Notes: generated by a model not told the origin, from the letters alone. A DNA stretch of 64,000 nucleotides from an uncultured Salinimicrobium sp. (GCA_946887075.1 CAMPKA010000001.1:289819-353818); one strand, 5' to 3'; shown: positions 44,335 to 54,580, counted from the stretch's first letter. A program made the numbers and translations.

Positions 44335-46482
44335 ATGAATAAAAAACTACTGGGCATTCTGGCTGCCGGAGCTATGCTTTCGTGCGGGGACCAGCCCACA
44401 ACCAACTCAATTGCCTTGGAATATCCTGAAACCAAAAAAGTAGATACTGTTGACGTGTATTTCGGAACAGAGGTTCCGGATCCATACAGGTGGCTCGAGA
44501 ATGATCGGAGCGCAGAAACAGAAGCCTGGGTGGAGGCTCAAAATGAGCTGACTTTCAAGTACCTCAATTCCATTCCTTACAGGGACAATCTGGAACAAAG
44601 GCTATCTCAATTGTGGAACTATGAAAAAATCGGAGCCCCTTTTGATGAGGGGAACTACATCTATTTCTATAAAAATGATGGACTCCAGGATCAGTATGTG
44701 GTCTATAGAAAAAAAAGCGAGGATGATACCCCTGAGGTATTTCTGGATCCAAACAAATTCAGTGAGGACGGCACCACTTCTCTCAGTCAGCTTAGTTTTT
44801 CTGAGGATGGGAAGACCGCTGCTTACAGCATCTCAGAGGGAGGAAGTGACTGGAGAAAGATCATCGTTATAGATGCCGAGTCCAGGGAAGTCATAGAGGA
44901 CACGCTGGTGGACGTCAAATTCAGCGGAATCTCATGGAAAGGAAACGAAGGTTTTTTCTACTCGAGCTATGACAAACCTGAAGGAAGCGAATTATCCGAA
45001 AAGACGGACCAGCACAAGCTATATTACCACAAGCTGGGCACCAGTCAGGAAGAGGATAAGCTGGTCTTTGGGGGAAGTGAAGAACAAAAACACAGATACG
45101 TCAGCGGAAATGTATCAGAGGATAACAGGTATCTGTTTATCTCTGCTCGCAATACGACCTCTGGAAATAAACTTTTCATGATGGACCTGACTCAGGATAC
45201 CCCTGTTTTGGATACCATTCTGGATTACGAGGACACGGATACCTATGTAATCGATAATGTCGGCACAAAGCTCTACATCGTCACAAACCTGGATGCACCC
45301 AACAGGAGGATAGTTACCGTTGATGCAAGCAATCCTGCTCCCGAAAACTGGGAGGATTTCATTGCGGAAACCGAAAATGTTCTCAGTCCTGCAACCGCAG
45401 GAGGGTATTTCTTTACCGAATATATGAAAGATGCTGTTTCCATGGTAAAGCAATACGATTATGAAGGGAATCTTGTCCGGGAAGTGGACCTTCCTGGAAT
45501 TGGATCTGCCGGAGGTTTCGGTGCCGAGAAAGAGGACGAGTACCTCTATTACAACTTCACGAATTACGTGACGCCGGGAAGCATTTACAAGTACGATATA
45601 GAGGAAGGAACCTCTGAATTATATAACCAACCCAAAATCGATTTCAATCCTGACGACTACACCAGCGAACAGGTCTTCTATACCTCCAAGGACGGGACTA
45701 ATATTCCCATGATCATCACTTATAAAAAGGGCCTGGAAAGGAATGGTCAAAACCCTACCATCCTTTACGGCTACGGTGGATTCAATATCAGTCTGACCCC
45801 GAGCTTCAGCATCGCGAATGCGGTTTGGATGGAACAGGGAGGGATCTATGCTGTACCCAATATCCGGGGAGGTGGAGAATATGGCAGGGACTGGCATGAC
45901 GCCGGAACCAAGATGAACAAACAGAATGTTTTTGATGATTTTATTGCTGCCGCAGAGTACCTCATCGAAAATGATTATACCTCCAGCGACTATCTCGCGA
46001 TACGGGGTGGGTCCAATGGCGGATTGTTGGTAGGCGCTGTAATGACGCAGCGGCCGGACCTGATGAAAGTAGCTCTTCCTGCAGTAGGTGTCTTAGATAT
46101 GCTGAGATATCATACTTTTACAGCTGGGGCAGGTTGGGCCTATGACTATGGAACCTCAGCCGACAGTAAGGAAATGTTCGAATACCTGTATCATTACTCC
46201 CCGCTTCACAATGTGGAAGAAGGAGTCTCATATCCTGCAACCCTGATCACAACGGGGGATCATGATGATCGGGTGGTGCCGGCTCATTCTTTTAAATTCG
46301 CTGCAGAGCTGCAGGAAAAGCAGGAAGGGGACAATCCCGTACTCATAAGAATTGAGACCAATGCTGGACATGGAGCAGGGACTCCAGTGAGCAAAACCAT
46401 CGAACAGTACGCTGATATTTTCGCATTTACCCTTTATAATATGGGATTCCAGGAACTCCCAGGGGCTACAGCTGTACAGTAA
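44335..46482 (+). CDS. prolyl oligopeptidase (family S9A), lipoprotein
   Basis: Serine peptidase cutting after proline in short peptides. Start at 44335 gives a lipoprotein signal [18 protein letters not shown] seven-blade propeller (about residues 70-420) precedes the hydrolase domain. Triad: Ser in [13 protein letters not shown], Asp in [11 protein letters not shown] and His in [11 protein letters not shown]. The propeller begins [18 protein letters not shown], the usual S9A N-terminus. Location is periplasmic or outer-membrane lipoprotein by inference. A TAnnTTTA box lies at 44304-44311. Confidence 0.94.
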   Translation: MNKKLLGILAAGAMLSCGDQPTTNSIALEYPETKKVDTVDVYFGTEVPDPYRWLENDRSAETEAWVEAQNELTFKYLNSIPYRDNLEQRLSQLWNYEKIGAPFDEGNYIYFYKNDGLQDQYVVYRKKSEDDTPEVFLDPNKFSEDGTTSLSQLSFSEDGKTAAYSISEGGSDWRKIIVIDAESREVIEDTLVDVKFSGISWKGNEGFFYSSYDKPEGSELSEKTDQHKLYYHKLGTSQEEDKLVFGGSEEQKHRYVSGNVSEDNRYLFISARNTTSGNKLFMMDLTQDTPVLDTILDYEDTDTYVIDNVGTKLYIVTNLDAPNRRIVTVDASNPAPENWEDFIAETENVLSPATAGGYFFTEYMKDAVSMVKQYDYEGNLVREVDLPGIGSAGGFGAEKEDEYLYYNFTNYVTPGSIYKYDIEEGTSELYNQPKIDFNPDDYTSEQVFYTSKDGTNIPMIITYKKGLERNGQNPTILYGYGGFNISLTPSFSIANAVWMEQGGIYAVPNIRGGGEYGRDWHDAGTKMNKQNVFDDFIAAAEYLIENDYTSSDYLAIRGGSNGGLLVGAVMTQRPDLMKVALPAVGVLDMLRYHTFTAGAGWAYDYGTSADSKEMFEYLYHYSPLHNVEEGVSYPATLITTGDHDDRVVPAHSFKFAAELQEKQEGDNPVLIRIETNAGHGAGTPVSKTIEQYADIFAFTLYNMGFQELPGATAVQ

Positions 46483-46507
46483 CGCCTAAGTACAAAGCTT
46501 GAAAACC

Positions 46508-46542
46508 AACCTCGGCACGTGTTCCACTTGCCGAGGTTTTTT
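46508..46542 (+). terminator. terminator after the prolyl oligopeptidase
   Basis: Stem AACCTCGGC/GCCGAGGTT with a 13-nt loop, followed by TTTT, starting 26 bp after the stop. Confidence 0.85.
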
Positions 46543-46597
46543 CGTGTCTTTGCACTTAGCTCTTCTTCTAAAAATAGGACATCACATGGTTTTCCGG

Positions 46598-46605
46598 TAA
46601 TTTTG
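46598..46605 (+). promoter_or_regulatory. -7 promoter box of the ABC ATPase gene
   Basis: TAATTTTG, a match to TAnnTTTG, 18 bp before the ATG at 46623, giving a very short leader. Confidence 0.45.
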
Positions 46606-46622
46606 TTTCAAATTATGTGCTG

Positions 46623-47588
46623 ATGCTAAAGGTCACCGACCTGACATTCGGATATTTTGATACTCCTGTACTTTACAGACTTAATTTCTCCATTGAACCC
46701 GGCCAAAATGTCTCTCTCGTAGGGGAGAGCGGGTCCGGGAAGAGCACATTGCTGGAATGTATCTATGGCCTTCACCATGTCAGTGGAACGATTCACTGGA
46801 AGAATAGACGTCTTTTGGGACCAAGATACAACCTTGTACCCGGAGAGTCTATGATGAAATATCTGAGCCAGGATTTCAATCTGATGCCTTCTATTAGTGC
46901 AAGAGAAAACATCGGAAAATTCCTGTCCAATGCATTTCCACGAAAAAAGAAGAAAAGGATCGATCAGCTTTTAAAACTTGTAGATATGGAGGCGCATGGA
47001 GACACCAGGGCAGGACTGCTGAGTGGGGGACAGCAGCAAAGGATTGCTTTGGCACGAGTACTTGCCGATCCTCCTGAGGTCCTGCTATTGGACGAACCCT
47101 TTAGTCATATCGATCAGTTCAGAAGGAATAGCCTGCGCCGAAAGCTATATGAGTTCATACGACAGGAAGAAATAACGGTCATTACGGCCACCCACGACAG
47201 CACTGATGCCCTCGCCTTTGCAGAACGTACCTTCGTCATGAAGGCTGGGAAAATTCTGGCGGAAGGGGCGCCTTCTGAAGTATATCAACATCCCAAAAAT
47301 GCTTACGTGGCAGCCTTGTTTGAGGAGGTAAACGATCTCCCTGCGAGTCTTTTTCTACCTGGAGTAGGAAGAAAGAGAATCCTCCTTTATCCTCATGAGA
47401 TCCACCTCGAAGAAAAAGGAAATGTGGAGGCAAAGGTGAAAAGATCCTTCTTCAAAGGTCCCGATTTCCTGCTTGAGACACAGCTTAAGAATGAAGTGGT
47501 TCTAGTTCGCAGTTCAACAGAGATTGCCGCCGGGAAATCCGTCAGGCTACACGTCGCGCCGGATCTTCTTAACTCCCGGCTTAAATAG
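46623..47588 (+). CDS. ABC transporter ATP-binding protein, orphan
   Basis: 321-aa ATPase; ATG at 46623 preferred, GTG at 46617 possible. Walker A GESGSGKSTLLEC, Q-loop YLSQDFNLMP, signature LLSGGQQQRIALARVL, Walker B VLLLDEPFSHID and switch ITATHDS. The C-terminal 100 residues form a small beta-rich (TOBE-like) domain with LLYPHEIHLEEKGN and VRLHVAPDLL, as in importer ATPases of the PotA/FbpC type. No permease or binding-protein gene is adjacent, so the partner must be encoded elsewhere. It is convergent with the GreA-like gene. Confidence 0.88.
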   Translation: MLKVTDLTFGYFDTPVLYRLNFSIEPGQNVSLVGESGSGKSTLLECIYGLHHVSGTIHWKNRRLLGPRYNLVPGESMMKYLSQDFNLMPSISARENIGKFLSNAFPRKKKKRIDQLLKLVDMEAHGDTRAGLLSGGQQQRIALARVLADPPEVLLLDEPFSHIDQFRRNSLRRKLYEFIRQEEITVITATHDSTDALAFAERTFVMKAGKILAEGAPSEVYQHPKNAYVAALFEEVNDLPASLFLPGVGRKRILLYPHEIHLEEKGNVEAKVKRSFFKGPDFLLETQLKNEVVLVRSSTEIAAGKSVRLHVAPDLLNSRLK

Positions 47589-47589
47589 G

Positions 47590-48039
47590 CTATTCAACTG
47601 AAATCAATCGCATCGTTTTGTCCCTGAATGATGCCACCTCGCCTGCTTCTTTTCCCTTCATAGCCTGGAAGATCGGTGCCCCAGGCCCAATGGCCATAAA
47701 CTCCTCATGTCCAATGACAATACGACCTGCAGGAATAGCGACAAAGAAATTTCCTGATGTCGTCCTGACGATACTTCCCAAAGCGGCTTTCTGAGTTCCT
47801 CGTAAAGAACGGATCCTTTCAAGAACATTTGCCATCTTTTGAAATTCCTCTCGCTGGGCAGAAAATTTTTCAAATTCGAGGTGTAACATGGCACGGGAGG
47901 TTTCATATTTGTCTCCCATTGAACATTTTGTTTCAAGCTTCAGGGATTCCTCAAGATCACCGATGGCATTATCGATGAGGTTAATCCTGTTTTTCACATA
48001 TTCCCTACAGGTCTGGAGAAGTTCTTGCCTCAGGTTCAT
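47590..48039 (-). CDS. GreA/GreB-like protein (often mislabelled 3-oxoacyl-ACP synthase)
   Basis: 149 aa. The first 85 residues look like an antiparallel coiled coil (RINLIDNAIGDLEESLKLETKCSMGDKYETSRAM is the rough extent, positions 18-51), with an acidic loop at the hairpin tip region (KCSMGDKYE). The C-terminal half is beta-rich and FKBP-like (LGSIVRTTSGNFFVAIP; FMAIGPGAPIFQAMKGK), the layout of transcript-cleavage factors. It has no ketoacyl synthase motifs. The ATG overlaps the stop of mtgA by 4 bp (ATGA). Function by fold: secondary-channel regulator of RNA polymerase; not proved. Confidence 0.7.
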   Translation of the reverse strand: MNLRQELLQTCREYVKNRINLIDNAIGDLEESLKLETKCSMGDKYETSRAMLHLEFEKFSAQREEFQKMANVLERIRSLRGTQKAALGSIVRTTSGNFFVAIPAGRIVIGHEEFMAIGPGAPIFQAMKGKEAGEVASFRDKTMRLISVE

Positions 48040-48707
48040 TTTGAGAGATACAAGGTTCCAAGGTTCCTCATTTGCCTCACAATCCAGGCTTTCCTTTGCG
48101 CGATGTAGGGACCTGGAGGATTCGCAGAATACTGCCTCGGGTTCGGAAGGATGGCTGCAATGGCAGCAGCCTCGTAGGGCGAGAGGTCTTCAGCAGATTT
48201 GCCGAACCAGGCCCTGGACGCCGCTTCTGCACCATAGATTCCTTTCCCCATTTCTATACTATTTAGATACACTTCCAGAATCCTTTCTTTGCTCCATAAT
48301 AGCTCAATCAGGAATGTAAAATACACTTCAAGGCCTTTTCTCAACCAGGAGCTATCGGGCCATAGGAACAGGTTCTTTGCCGTCTGTTGAGATATAGTAC
48401 TTGCTCCGCGATCCTTTTTTCTGGTTTTGTTTTCTTCGATGGCTTTTCTTATGGCCTTCAGATCGAATCCCTGGTGCGTGGTGAAATTCTGATCTTCGCT
48501 TGCAATTACAGCCATCTGAAGGTTATTTGAAATCTGTTCTATAGGCACCCAATCATGCCGAATTTCTTCTTCTGGATACTGTACGGCGCGAATAGCCATC
48601 AACGGAGTGGCAGGTACCGGAACCCATTTGAAAAGGAGAACCAGGAGAAAACTGAATAGGATCAGCCCGATCATTACCTTTAATATCCATTGTAAGACTT
48701 TCTTCAT
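48036..48707 (-). CDS. mtgA: monofunctional peptidoglycan transglycosylase
   Basis: GT51 enzyme polymerising lipid II at the inner membrane. The ATG at 48707 (MKKVLQWILKVMIG) is used; the frame extends 7 codons upstream to a TTG. One N-terminal membrane anchor, then EDQNFTTHQGFD, the catalytic-region GASTISQQTAKNLFL, KERILEVYLNSIEMGKGIYGAE and WFGKSAEDLSPYEAA. Length 223 aa. It is followed by the GreA-like gene (overlap of 4 bp) and preceded by the amino acid oxidase gene. Confidence 0.93.
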   Translation of the reverse strand: MKKVLQWILKVMIGLILFSFLLVLLFKWVPVPATPLMAIRAVQYPEEEIRHDWVPIEQISNNLQMAVIASEDQNFTTHQGFDLKAIRKAIEENKTRKKDRGASTISQQTAKNLFLWPDSSWLRKGLEVYFTFLIELLWSKERILEVYLNSIEMGKGIYGAEAASRAWFGKSAEDLSPYEAAAIAAILPNPRQYSANPPGPYIAQRKAWIVRQMRNLGTLYLSK

Positions 48708-48736
48708 ACTTTTGATTATTGTCCCCAAACCTGGTT

Positions 48737-49852
48737 CTACGAAACAAGGTCGGCCAACTCCTGCCCTACCAAACTTCCGATGGCCACCCCCATTCCTCCA
48801 AGCCTTACTCCACAGTAAACGTTCTCCGAGACCTGCCGGAGCAGGGGTTTTTTCTGCGGTCCGGTCCCCATGATCCCGCTCCAGCGCCTGTCTACTTCAA
48901 AGGCTTTCCCAGGAAGGATTACTTCCCTAAGTAGCCGATCCAGTTGATCCTGGATCAGCGGAGTTTCTTCCATGACTGTTGTCTCTTCTGAGCGGAAGTC
49001 AAGATTGCGTCCCCCGCCTAAAAGAATCCGGTCTTCGATATTCCTGAAATAGTAGTACCCCCTGTCCAGATGAAAAGTGCCTTTTATATCAAGATCCGGA
49101 ATGGGTTTGGTGATCAGAACCTGGGCCCGGGCAGGGGTTACATCTTGAATCCCTAGCTCTGCCGCGAAACCATTTGTGGCCAATAATAGTTTTCCAGTGC
49201 GGAAACTGAAATCAGGCAGGTGAACCTCGGTATAACCTCCTTCATCTGAAAAACCCTGTACTCTTACCCCGTTGATTATTCTGATTCCCTTAGCATGGGC
49301 GCGGTCCAGAAGAGACACCATCATCTTTCCTGTGTTTATCTGTCCTTCGAACCTGCTGTATATGACCTTTTCCTTCACCTTTCCAAAGGAAAAAGGAGCT
49401 TTTTTCACAGTGAAGACAGGCTGCTCAAATACCGGATAAAGAAGTTCGTTGATTACAGGAAGCCGCTCCTCGCATTCCTGCTGAAGGTCCTTGTTCTCCG
49501 GGAGAAAAAGCTCATAGCCACCGTACTCCTCGTAGCCCAGGGCTTTGTCGCCCAAATTCTTCCGTAACAACGCCAAACCTTTCCTTCGTTTGGCGACCAA
49601 CTCCGTCACTTCCTCCTCTGAATGCGTTTTGAGATCATCGAGAATTTCTGAGATACTACCGAAACAAGCGAAACCGGCATTGCGCGTACTGGCGCCATGC
49701 GGAAGAAGACCTGCCTCCAAAATCAAGATTCTGGCCTTAGGAAAACGTTCCCTTAGCGCCAGTGCGCAGTTCAAACCGGTAATTCCACTGCCGACTACAG
49801 TAAAATCTATTGCTTTGAACCAACTTTCGATTTCCCAGAAGGAGAAATTCAT
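48737..49852 (-). CDS. FAD-dependent oxidoreductase (DAO family)
   Basis: 371 aa with the dinucleotide-binding motif FTVVGSGITGLNCALAL near the N-terminus and the second strand ILILEAG. Features of D-amino-acid-oxidase/glycine-oxidase proteins follow: GASTRNAGFACFG, the second FAD-contact region LLLATNGFAAELG, and the C-terminal WSGIMGTGPQKKPLL and YCGVRLGGMGVAIG. Substrate unknown; secondary amines or amino acids are likely. No signal peptide. Lies 29 bp before mtgA on the same strand. Confidence 0.88.
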   Translation of the reverse strand: MNFSFWEIESWFKAIDFTVVGSGITGLNCALALRERFPKARILILEAGLLPHGASTRNAGFACFGSISEILDDLKTHSEEEVTELVAKRRKGLALLRKNLGDKALGYEEYGGYELFLPENKDLQQECEERLPVINELLYPVFEQPVFTVKKAPFSFGKVKEKVIYSRFEGQINTGKMMVSLLDRAHAKGIRIINGVRVQGFSDEGGYTEVHLPDFSFRTGKLLLATNGFAAELGIQDVTPARAQVLITKPIPDLDIKGTFHLDRGYYYFRNIEDRILLGGGRNLDFRSEETTVMEETPLIQDQLDRLLREVILPGKAFEVDRRWSGIMGTGPQKKPLLRQVSENVYCGVRLGGMGVAIGSLVGQELADLVS

Positions 49853-49911
49853 AAGGCTTGTTTATATAATTACATCAGGGGCTGGGTTGAACGAAGCAAA
49901 TCCAAAGGCGT

Positions 49912-50604
49912 TCAACGAAACCACTTTTTAACGCTTCTAACCCACCCTGAAGAAATGTACCACAGTACAAAGCCACTGATCACCGTAATGAGGCCCAGCA
50001 ATGAGAAAATCCTTAACAACGTATTGTTGATGTCATCCCTGGTTTCATAGTCCATGGTATGGGTCATCCATAAAAAGTCGAACCACCGCCAATCCCTGTG
50101 CCTGATCATTCTAAATGATCCATCTTTTGCTGATATATACGCTCTGAGATCCTCAGGATCCTCAAAAGAAATCACGTAAGCAGGTAAGGGTCCGCCCCTG
50201 TATTCATGATGGTTACCTGTGGACTCAATCTCCTTCCAGCCGCTAATCTTCAGCCTGTTGTCCATATGTCTTCTGGCAATGGATATGGCCTGATTCGGAG
50301 TAATTTTCTCTATAACCTTGCCATTTTGAGCATGTAGCAGGTAGGACTCATTAACGTAATAGTAGGGTTCCCCCGCAATTTCCTGGAATTCCAGAGATTT
50401 CACCTCTCCGACTGGCGCTGATAACCCGGTGAAGGCATTTTCAGGCACATCTTCGCTCCGAAAGTGATCTCCGTGGATTTCATCAAGATCAGTCCAGCTG
50501 AAGTAGATTCCACTTATGGTCCACATCAGGAATTGGATCCCAAGAAAAATACCGAGGTAACGGTGTGTCTTTCTTATGGCCCTGGCTGTTTTCCTGCGTA
50601 CCAA
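49912..50604 (-). CDS. PepSY domain membrane protein
   Basis: 230 aa with two membrane helices (LGIFLGIQFLMWTISGIYF near the start and IFSLLGLITVISGFVLWY near the end) and a periplasmic PepSY-type domain between (KITPNQAISIARRHMDN; PLPAYVISFEDPEDLRAYISAKDGS). The signature MTHTMDYETRDD and the last W-rich segment resemble PepSY-TM proteins associated with iron or copper uptake. The start codon is TTG at 50604, since an in-frame stop (TGA) lies two codons upstream and no earlier ATG is available. It is transcribed in the same direction as accC but may be separate. Confidence 0.8.
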   Translation of the reverse strand: MVRRKTARAIRKTHRYLGIFLGIQFLMWTISGIYFSWTDLDEIHGDHFRSEDVPENAFTGLSAPVGEVKSLEFQEIAGEPYYYVNESYLLHAQNGKVIEKITPNQAISIARRHMDNRLKISGWKEIESTGNHHEYRGGPLPAYVISFEDPEDLRAYISAKDGSFRMIRHRDWRWFDFLWMTHTMDYETRDDINNTLLRIFSLLGLITVISGFVLWYISSGWVRSVKKWFR

Positions 50605-50638
50605 TGATCAGTGTTATATATATTCCAGAACTACTCCC

Positions 50639-51988
50639 TTAAACTTCTTTGGGCTTCATCTTAAAGGTTTCCATGAACTTGGTTGTGTAGTTCCCAGCAA
50701 CATAATCGGGTTCATCCATGAGCTGCCGGTGAAAAGGAATGGTTGTTTTTACTCCCTCGATTACGAATTCATCAAGGGCTCTTTTCATTTTATTGATCGC
50801 TTCCTCGCGAGTCTGTGCAGTTGTGATCAGCTTGGCGATCATCGAGTCGTAATTAGGTGGAATCGTATACCCGCTGTAAACATGCGTGTCGATGCGTACT
50901 CCATGGCCTCCGGGGGCGTGAAGATTGGTGATTCTTCCAGGAGAAGGCCGAAAATCGTTATAGGGATCTTCTGCATTGATCCTACATTCTATAGAATGAA
51001 GTTGCGGATAATAATTTTTACCGGAGATCGGAATGCCTGCCGCCACCAAAATCTGCTCCCGTATCAGATCATAATCGATAACCTGTTCGGTGATCGGATG
51101 TTCGACCTGAATCCTGGTATTCATTTCCATAAAATAGAAATTGCGGTGCTTATCGACCAAAAATTCCACAGTCCCTGCCCCTTCGTACTGGATAAATTCT
51201 GAGGCCTTTACCGCTGCATCTCCCATCTGCTTTCTCAGCTTATCCGTCATAAAGGGAGAGGGGGTTTCCTCGGTAAGTTTCTGGTGTCTTCTTTGAACGG
51301 AGCAGTCCCTCTCGGAAAGATGGCAGGCTTTTCCAGAACTATCTCCAACAACCTGTATTTCGATATGACGGGGTTCCTCGATAAGCTTTTCCATATACAT
51401 GCCGTCATTACCGAAGGCAGCTCCTGCCTCCTGTCTTGCGGAATCCCAGGCTTTACGAAGATCTTCAGGTTTCCAAACGGCTCTCATTCCCTTTCCACCG
51501 CCCCCGGCAGTCGCCTTAAGCATTACCGGATATCCGATTTCCACAGCCACTTTCTCTGCCTGTTCAAAGGATTCCAAAATGCCCTCTGATCCAGGAACAC
51601 AGGGTACCCCTGCGGCCTTCATAGTGGCTTTCGCCGTGGCCTTATCCCCCATTTTTTCGATCATTTCAGGACTGGCTCCGATAAATTTTATATCGTGCTC
51701 GGCACATATTTTGGAAAACTTGGCGTTTTCAGCCAGAAATCCATATCCAGGATGAATGGCGTCTGCATTTGTGATTTCCGCAGCCGCAATAATATTTGAG
51801 ATTTTGAGGTAGGAGAGGTTGCTTGGCGGGGGGCCTATACAAACCGCCTCGTCAGCAAACCGCACATGTAGGCTTTCTGCGTCTGCCGTAGAATAAACCG
51901 CCACCGTTTTAATCCCCATCTCCCTACAGGTTCGTATAACTCGTAATGCAATTTCTCCCCTGTTGGCAATCAATACTTTTTTGAACAT
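50639..51988 (-). CDS. accC: acetyl-CoA carboxylase, biotin carboxylase subunit
   Basis: Carboxylates the biotin on AccB with ATP and bicarbonate. 449 aa. [34 protein letters not shown]-loop [14 protein letters not shown], and [22 protein letters not shown] are hallmark. Third gene of fabH-accB-accC. Confidence 0.97.
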   Translation of the reverse strand: MFKKVLIANRGEIALRVIRTCREMGIKTVAVYSTADAESLHVRFADEAVCIGPPPSNLSYLKISNIIAAAEITNADAIHPGYGFLAENAKFSKICAEHDIKFIGASPEMIEKMGDKATAKATMKAAGVPCVPGSEGILESFEQAEKVAVEIGYPVMLKATAGGGGKGMRAVWKPEDLRKAWDSARQEAGAAFGNDGMYMEKLIEEPRHIEIQVVGDSSGKACHLSERDCSVQRRHQKLTEETPSPFMTDKLRKQMGDAAVKASEFIQYEGAGTVEFLVDKHRNFYFMEMNTRIQVEHPITEQVIDYDLIREQILVAAGIPISGKNYYPQLHSIECRINAEDPYNDFRPSPGRITNLHAPGGHGVRIDTHVYSGYTIPPNYDSMIAKLITTAQTREEAINKMKRALDEFVIEGVKTTIPFHRQLMDEPDYVAGNYTTKFMETFKMKPKEV

Positions 51989-52045
51989 ACCATGTAGATT
52001 TTTATCTAAAGAAGACCCCGCTTCTGTTGCTTTTTGATCTAGACT

Positions 52046-52549
52046 CTATGATGGATCCACCAGGAAAAGGGGCTGATCAAATTCAACTGGAGAAGAATCA
52101 TCCACAAGTACCTTTACGATCTTTCCTGAAATTTCGCTCTCGATTTCATTGAAGAGTTTCATCGCCTCGATGACACAGAGCACATCTCCGACCTTAACAG
52201 AGTCCCCAACTTCAACAAAGGGTTCCTTATCAGGAGAAGGTTTTCGGTAAAAGGTTCCTATAATAGGGGATTTGACCGTGACGTATTTCGAATCCTCTGC
52301 TGAGCCGGAGGATTTTTCCTGGCCTGAAGTCGAGGGTTCAGGGGAAGGTGTCTGAGGTTGCGGACTCTGAGGCTGCTGTATCTGAGGTTGTGGCATTCCT
52401 CCCATAGGTACTTGCTGTACTATGGTAGTTTCGCGGTCCTCTGATCCGGTTTTTATAGTGATCTTTACGTCATCCATTTCCAGTTTGACTTCACTGGCTC
52501 CGGACTTGGCCACGAATTTGATCAGATTCTGAATTTCCTTTAAATCCAT
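52046..52549 (-). CDS. accB: biotin carboxyl carrier protein
   Basis: 167 aa. An N-terminal helix-rich segment (DLKEIQNLIKFVAKSGASEV), a Pro/Gln-rich linker (residues about 50-75), then the biotinyl domain with the modified Lys in VIEAMKLFNEIESE. The C-terminal half DSSPVEFDQPLFLVDPS is normal. It lies between fabH (21 bp) and accC (57 bp). Confidence 0.97.
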   Translation of the reverse strand: MDLKEIQNLIKFVAKSGASEVKLEMDDVKITIKTGSEDRETTIVQQVPMGGMPQPQIQQPQSPQPQTPSPEPSTSGQEKSSGSAEDSKYVTVKSPIIGTFYRKPSPDKEPFVEVGDSVKVGDVLCVIEAMKLFNEIESEISGKIVKVLVDDSSPVEFDQPLFLVDPS

Positions 52550-52570
52550 GATTTCTTGGTGTTGGTGTGA

Positions 52571-53566
52571 TTAAGAATTATATGCCCATTTCAGGTAGAC
52601 TGAGCCCCATGTGAACCCGCCACCGAAGGAAGCAAAAATCAAATTATCTCCTTTTTTAAGCTGTTTCTCGAAATCGCTCAATAGCAGTGGCAGAGTTGCC
52701 GATGTGGTATTTCCATATCTATGAATATTCATCAGAACCTTGGAATCGTCCAATCCCATCCGTCCTGAAGTCGCATCAATGATTCTCCTGTTAGCCTGGT
52801 GCGGAACCAACCAATCCACATCTTCATTGGTCAGGGCGTTTCGTTCCATAATCTGGGCGCTTACTTCAGCCATGTTTGTCACCGCAAATTTAAAGACTGT
52901 TTTTCCGTCCTGAAAAACATAGTGTTGTTTATCGGCCACGGTGGCGGCTGTCGGAGGAATCAGGGATCCCCCGGCACTTATTTTCAAGAATTCCCGTCCA
53001 TTACCATCGCTTTTCAGAATTTCGTCCTGAACCCCAAGACCCTCCTCATTGGGTTCAAACAATGCTGCGCCGGCGCCATCTCCGAATATAATACAGGTAG
53101 TTCGGTCGGTATAATCGATAATTGAAGACATCTTGTCCGCTCCAATGACCAATACCTTTCTATAGCGACCGGATTCAATGTAGGCCGCAGCAGTGGACAT
53201 GCCATATAGAAAACTTGAACAGGCTGCCTGAAGATCATAAGAGAAGGCATTTACAGCCCCAATTTCAGTAGCCACGTAAACTCCCGTGGCGGCTACAGGC
53301 AGATCAGGGGTCGCGGTAGCCATGATAAGGAGATCTATCTCAGCGGGATCAATATTGGCTTTGGTGATGAGATCCTGGGCAGCTTTGATGGCGAGGTAAG
53401 AGGTCCCTTTGTCTGGATCTTTTAATATGCGCCTTTCTTTGATCCCTGTCCTACTGGTGATCCATTCATCATTGGTATCAACCATGGTCTCAAGGAGCTT
53501 GTTGGTCAATACGAACTCGGGAACATATGCGCCTACAGCGGAAATCGCTGCTTTTGTTTTAGTCAT
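52571..53566 (-). CDS. fabH: beta-ketoacyl-ACP synthase III
   Basis: Starts fatty acid synthesis by condensing an acyl-CoA with malonyl-ACP. 331 aa. Triad: Cys in LQAACSSFLYG, His in LVPHQANRRI and Asn in HRYGNTTSATLPL. Start ATG at 53566 (MTKTKAAISAVGAYVPE). A terminator at 53690-53718 separates it from rpmF, so it is probably led by its own promoter, though none is clear (TTAATTTG on the minus strand near 53660 is one mismatch off). Confidence 0.96.
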   Translation of the reverse strand: MTKTKAAISAVGAYVPEFVLTNKLLETMVDTNDEWITSRTGIKERRILKDPDKGTSYLAIKAAQDLITKANIDPAEIDLLIMATATPDLPVAATGVYVATEIGAVNAFSYDLQAACSSFLYGMSTAAAYIESGRYRKVLVIGADKMSSIIDYTDRTTCIIFGDGAGAALFEPNEEGLGVQDEILKSDGNGREFLKISAGGSLIPPTAATVADKQHYVFQDGKTVFKFAVTNMAEVSAQIMERNALTNEDVDWLVPHQANRRIIDATSGRMGLDDSKVLMNIHRYGNTTSATLPLLLSDFEKQLKKGDNLIFASFGGGFTWGSVYLKWAYNS

Positions 53567-53689
53567 ACAGAAAAATTTAATTCCCAGACTTCAGAAGCTC
53601 GAGATTCAGCACCCTGAAAAACAGGAAATTACTAAATCTATGGCATAAAGTGGTGCAAATTAAGGTGTTTTTAGCACTTTTTCAACTTA

Positions 53690-53718
53690 AAACAAAAAAC
53701 TCTCACGCTGTGAGAGTT
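53690..53718 (-). terminator. terminator after rpmF (minus strand)
   Basis: Minus strand AACTCTCA, 5-nt loop, TGAGAGTT, then TTTTTTG; lies about 24 bp after the rpmF stop. It is a weaker stem but has a long T tract. Confidence 0.7.
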
Positions 53719-53741
53719 CCTGTATTTCTGATGTTGAAGGT

Positions 53742-53939
53742 CTACGCCTCTACCTCTTCGGTATTGTCGATAAGAACCTGGCCACGATAGTAAAGTTTTC
53801 CTTCATGCCAGTGAGCTCTGTGGTAAAGGTGTGCTTCTCCGGTAGTCGGATCTGTCGCAATCTGTGGTACAGATGCTTTATAATGGGTTCTTCTTTTATC
53901 TCTCCTGGTCTTGGAGATTTTTCTCTTTGGATGTGCCAT
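53742..53939 (-). CDS. rpmF: 50S ribosomal protein L32
   Basis: 65 aa, the expected [22 protein letters not shown] start. It is the zinc-free form: none of the four Cys of zinc-binding L32 is present. Follows the DUF177 gene by 5 bp, as in many bacteria. Confidence 0.97.
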   Translation of the reverse strand: MAHPKRKISKTRRDKRRTHYKASVPQIATDPTTGEAHLYHRAHWHEGKLYYRGQVLIDNTEEVEA

Positions 53940-53944
53940 GGCTG

Positions 53945-54484
53945 CTAATTATTATCGTTTAAAAGATTCTTTAGTTTATTCCACCTGGGATCTATGTCCT
54001 GGTGATCCCGCTGTTTTTCTTCTTTTGGACTCAGTTCCTCCAGCTTTTCGAGCACTTCACTTTTCAAGGTGCCGTCAGCAACTCCAGGGTGTACTCGTTT
54101 AGAAGGAACACCGAGAACGATGAGTTCATAGATGTACTGCTGAATATTCACCTCGTATTCCCCATGAGGAAGAATAAGGAGCTCTTCATTGTCATCATTA
54201 AACGCCGCTCCGAATTTTACCACCAGGAACAATTCATTATCAATTGGCTGATCGTAGGGTTCGTTAGTCAAATCGCAATTGATGTTAACTGTACCGGTCC
54301 CCCGGAACGCGAATTCCATCATGGTGGCCTTTTTTTCCAGATCAACTACTACGGAAACGGCTGAACCATTGAATTCATCGTATTCGAAATGCTCAAAGAA
54401 CTTATTGTCAATCTTGTACTCAAACCGGTGATTCCCCTGTTTCAATCCAACAAAAGGAATCGTAAACTCCTTCAATTTCCTCAT
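53945..54484 (-). CDS. DUF177 (YceD-like) protein
   Basis: 179 aa. [20 protein letters not shown], then the [21 protein letters not shown] central motif (positions about 60-80) and the C-terminal [11 protein letters not shown] are typical of the YceD family, linked to 23S rRNA biogenesis. Only one Cys is present, so the zinc site of some members is lost. It is transcribed with rpmF. The minus-strand box TATCTTTG (54530-54537) is a good -7 element 46 bp before the ATG. Confidence 0.9.
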   Translation of the reverse strand: MRKLKEFTIPFVGLKQGNHRFEYKIDNKFFEHFEYDEFNGSAVSVVVDLEKKATMMEFAFRGTGTVNINCDLTNEPYDQPIDNELFLVVKFGAAFNDDNEELLILPHGEYEVNIQQYIYELIVLGVPSKRVHPGVADGTLKSEVLEKLEELSPKEEKQRDHQDIDPRWNKLKNLLNDNN

Positions 54485-54529
54485 TTCATCATCAGTTTCG
54501 AGTGCCTACCCCTAAGGATAAGGCGGGTG

Positions 54530-54537
54530 CAAAGATA
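54530..54537 (-). promoter_or_regulatory. -7 promoter box of DUF177-rpmF
   Basis: Minus strand reads TATCTTTG followed by C, matching TAnnTTTG. Confidence 0.5.
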
Positions 54538-54580
54538 TAAAAATTAATCAATTGAAAGTTTTGGGGTAATAATTTTTTAC

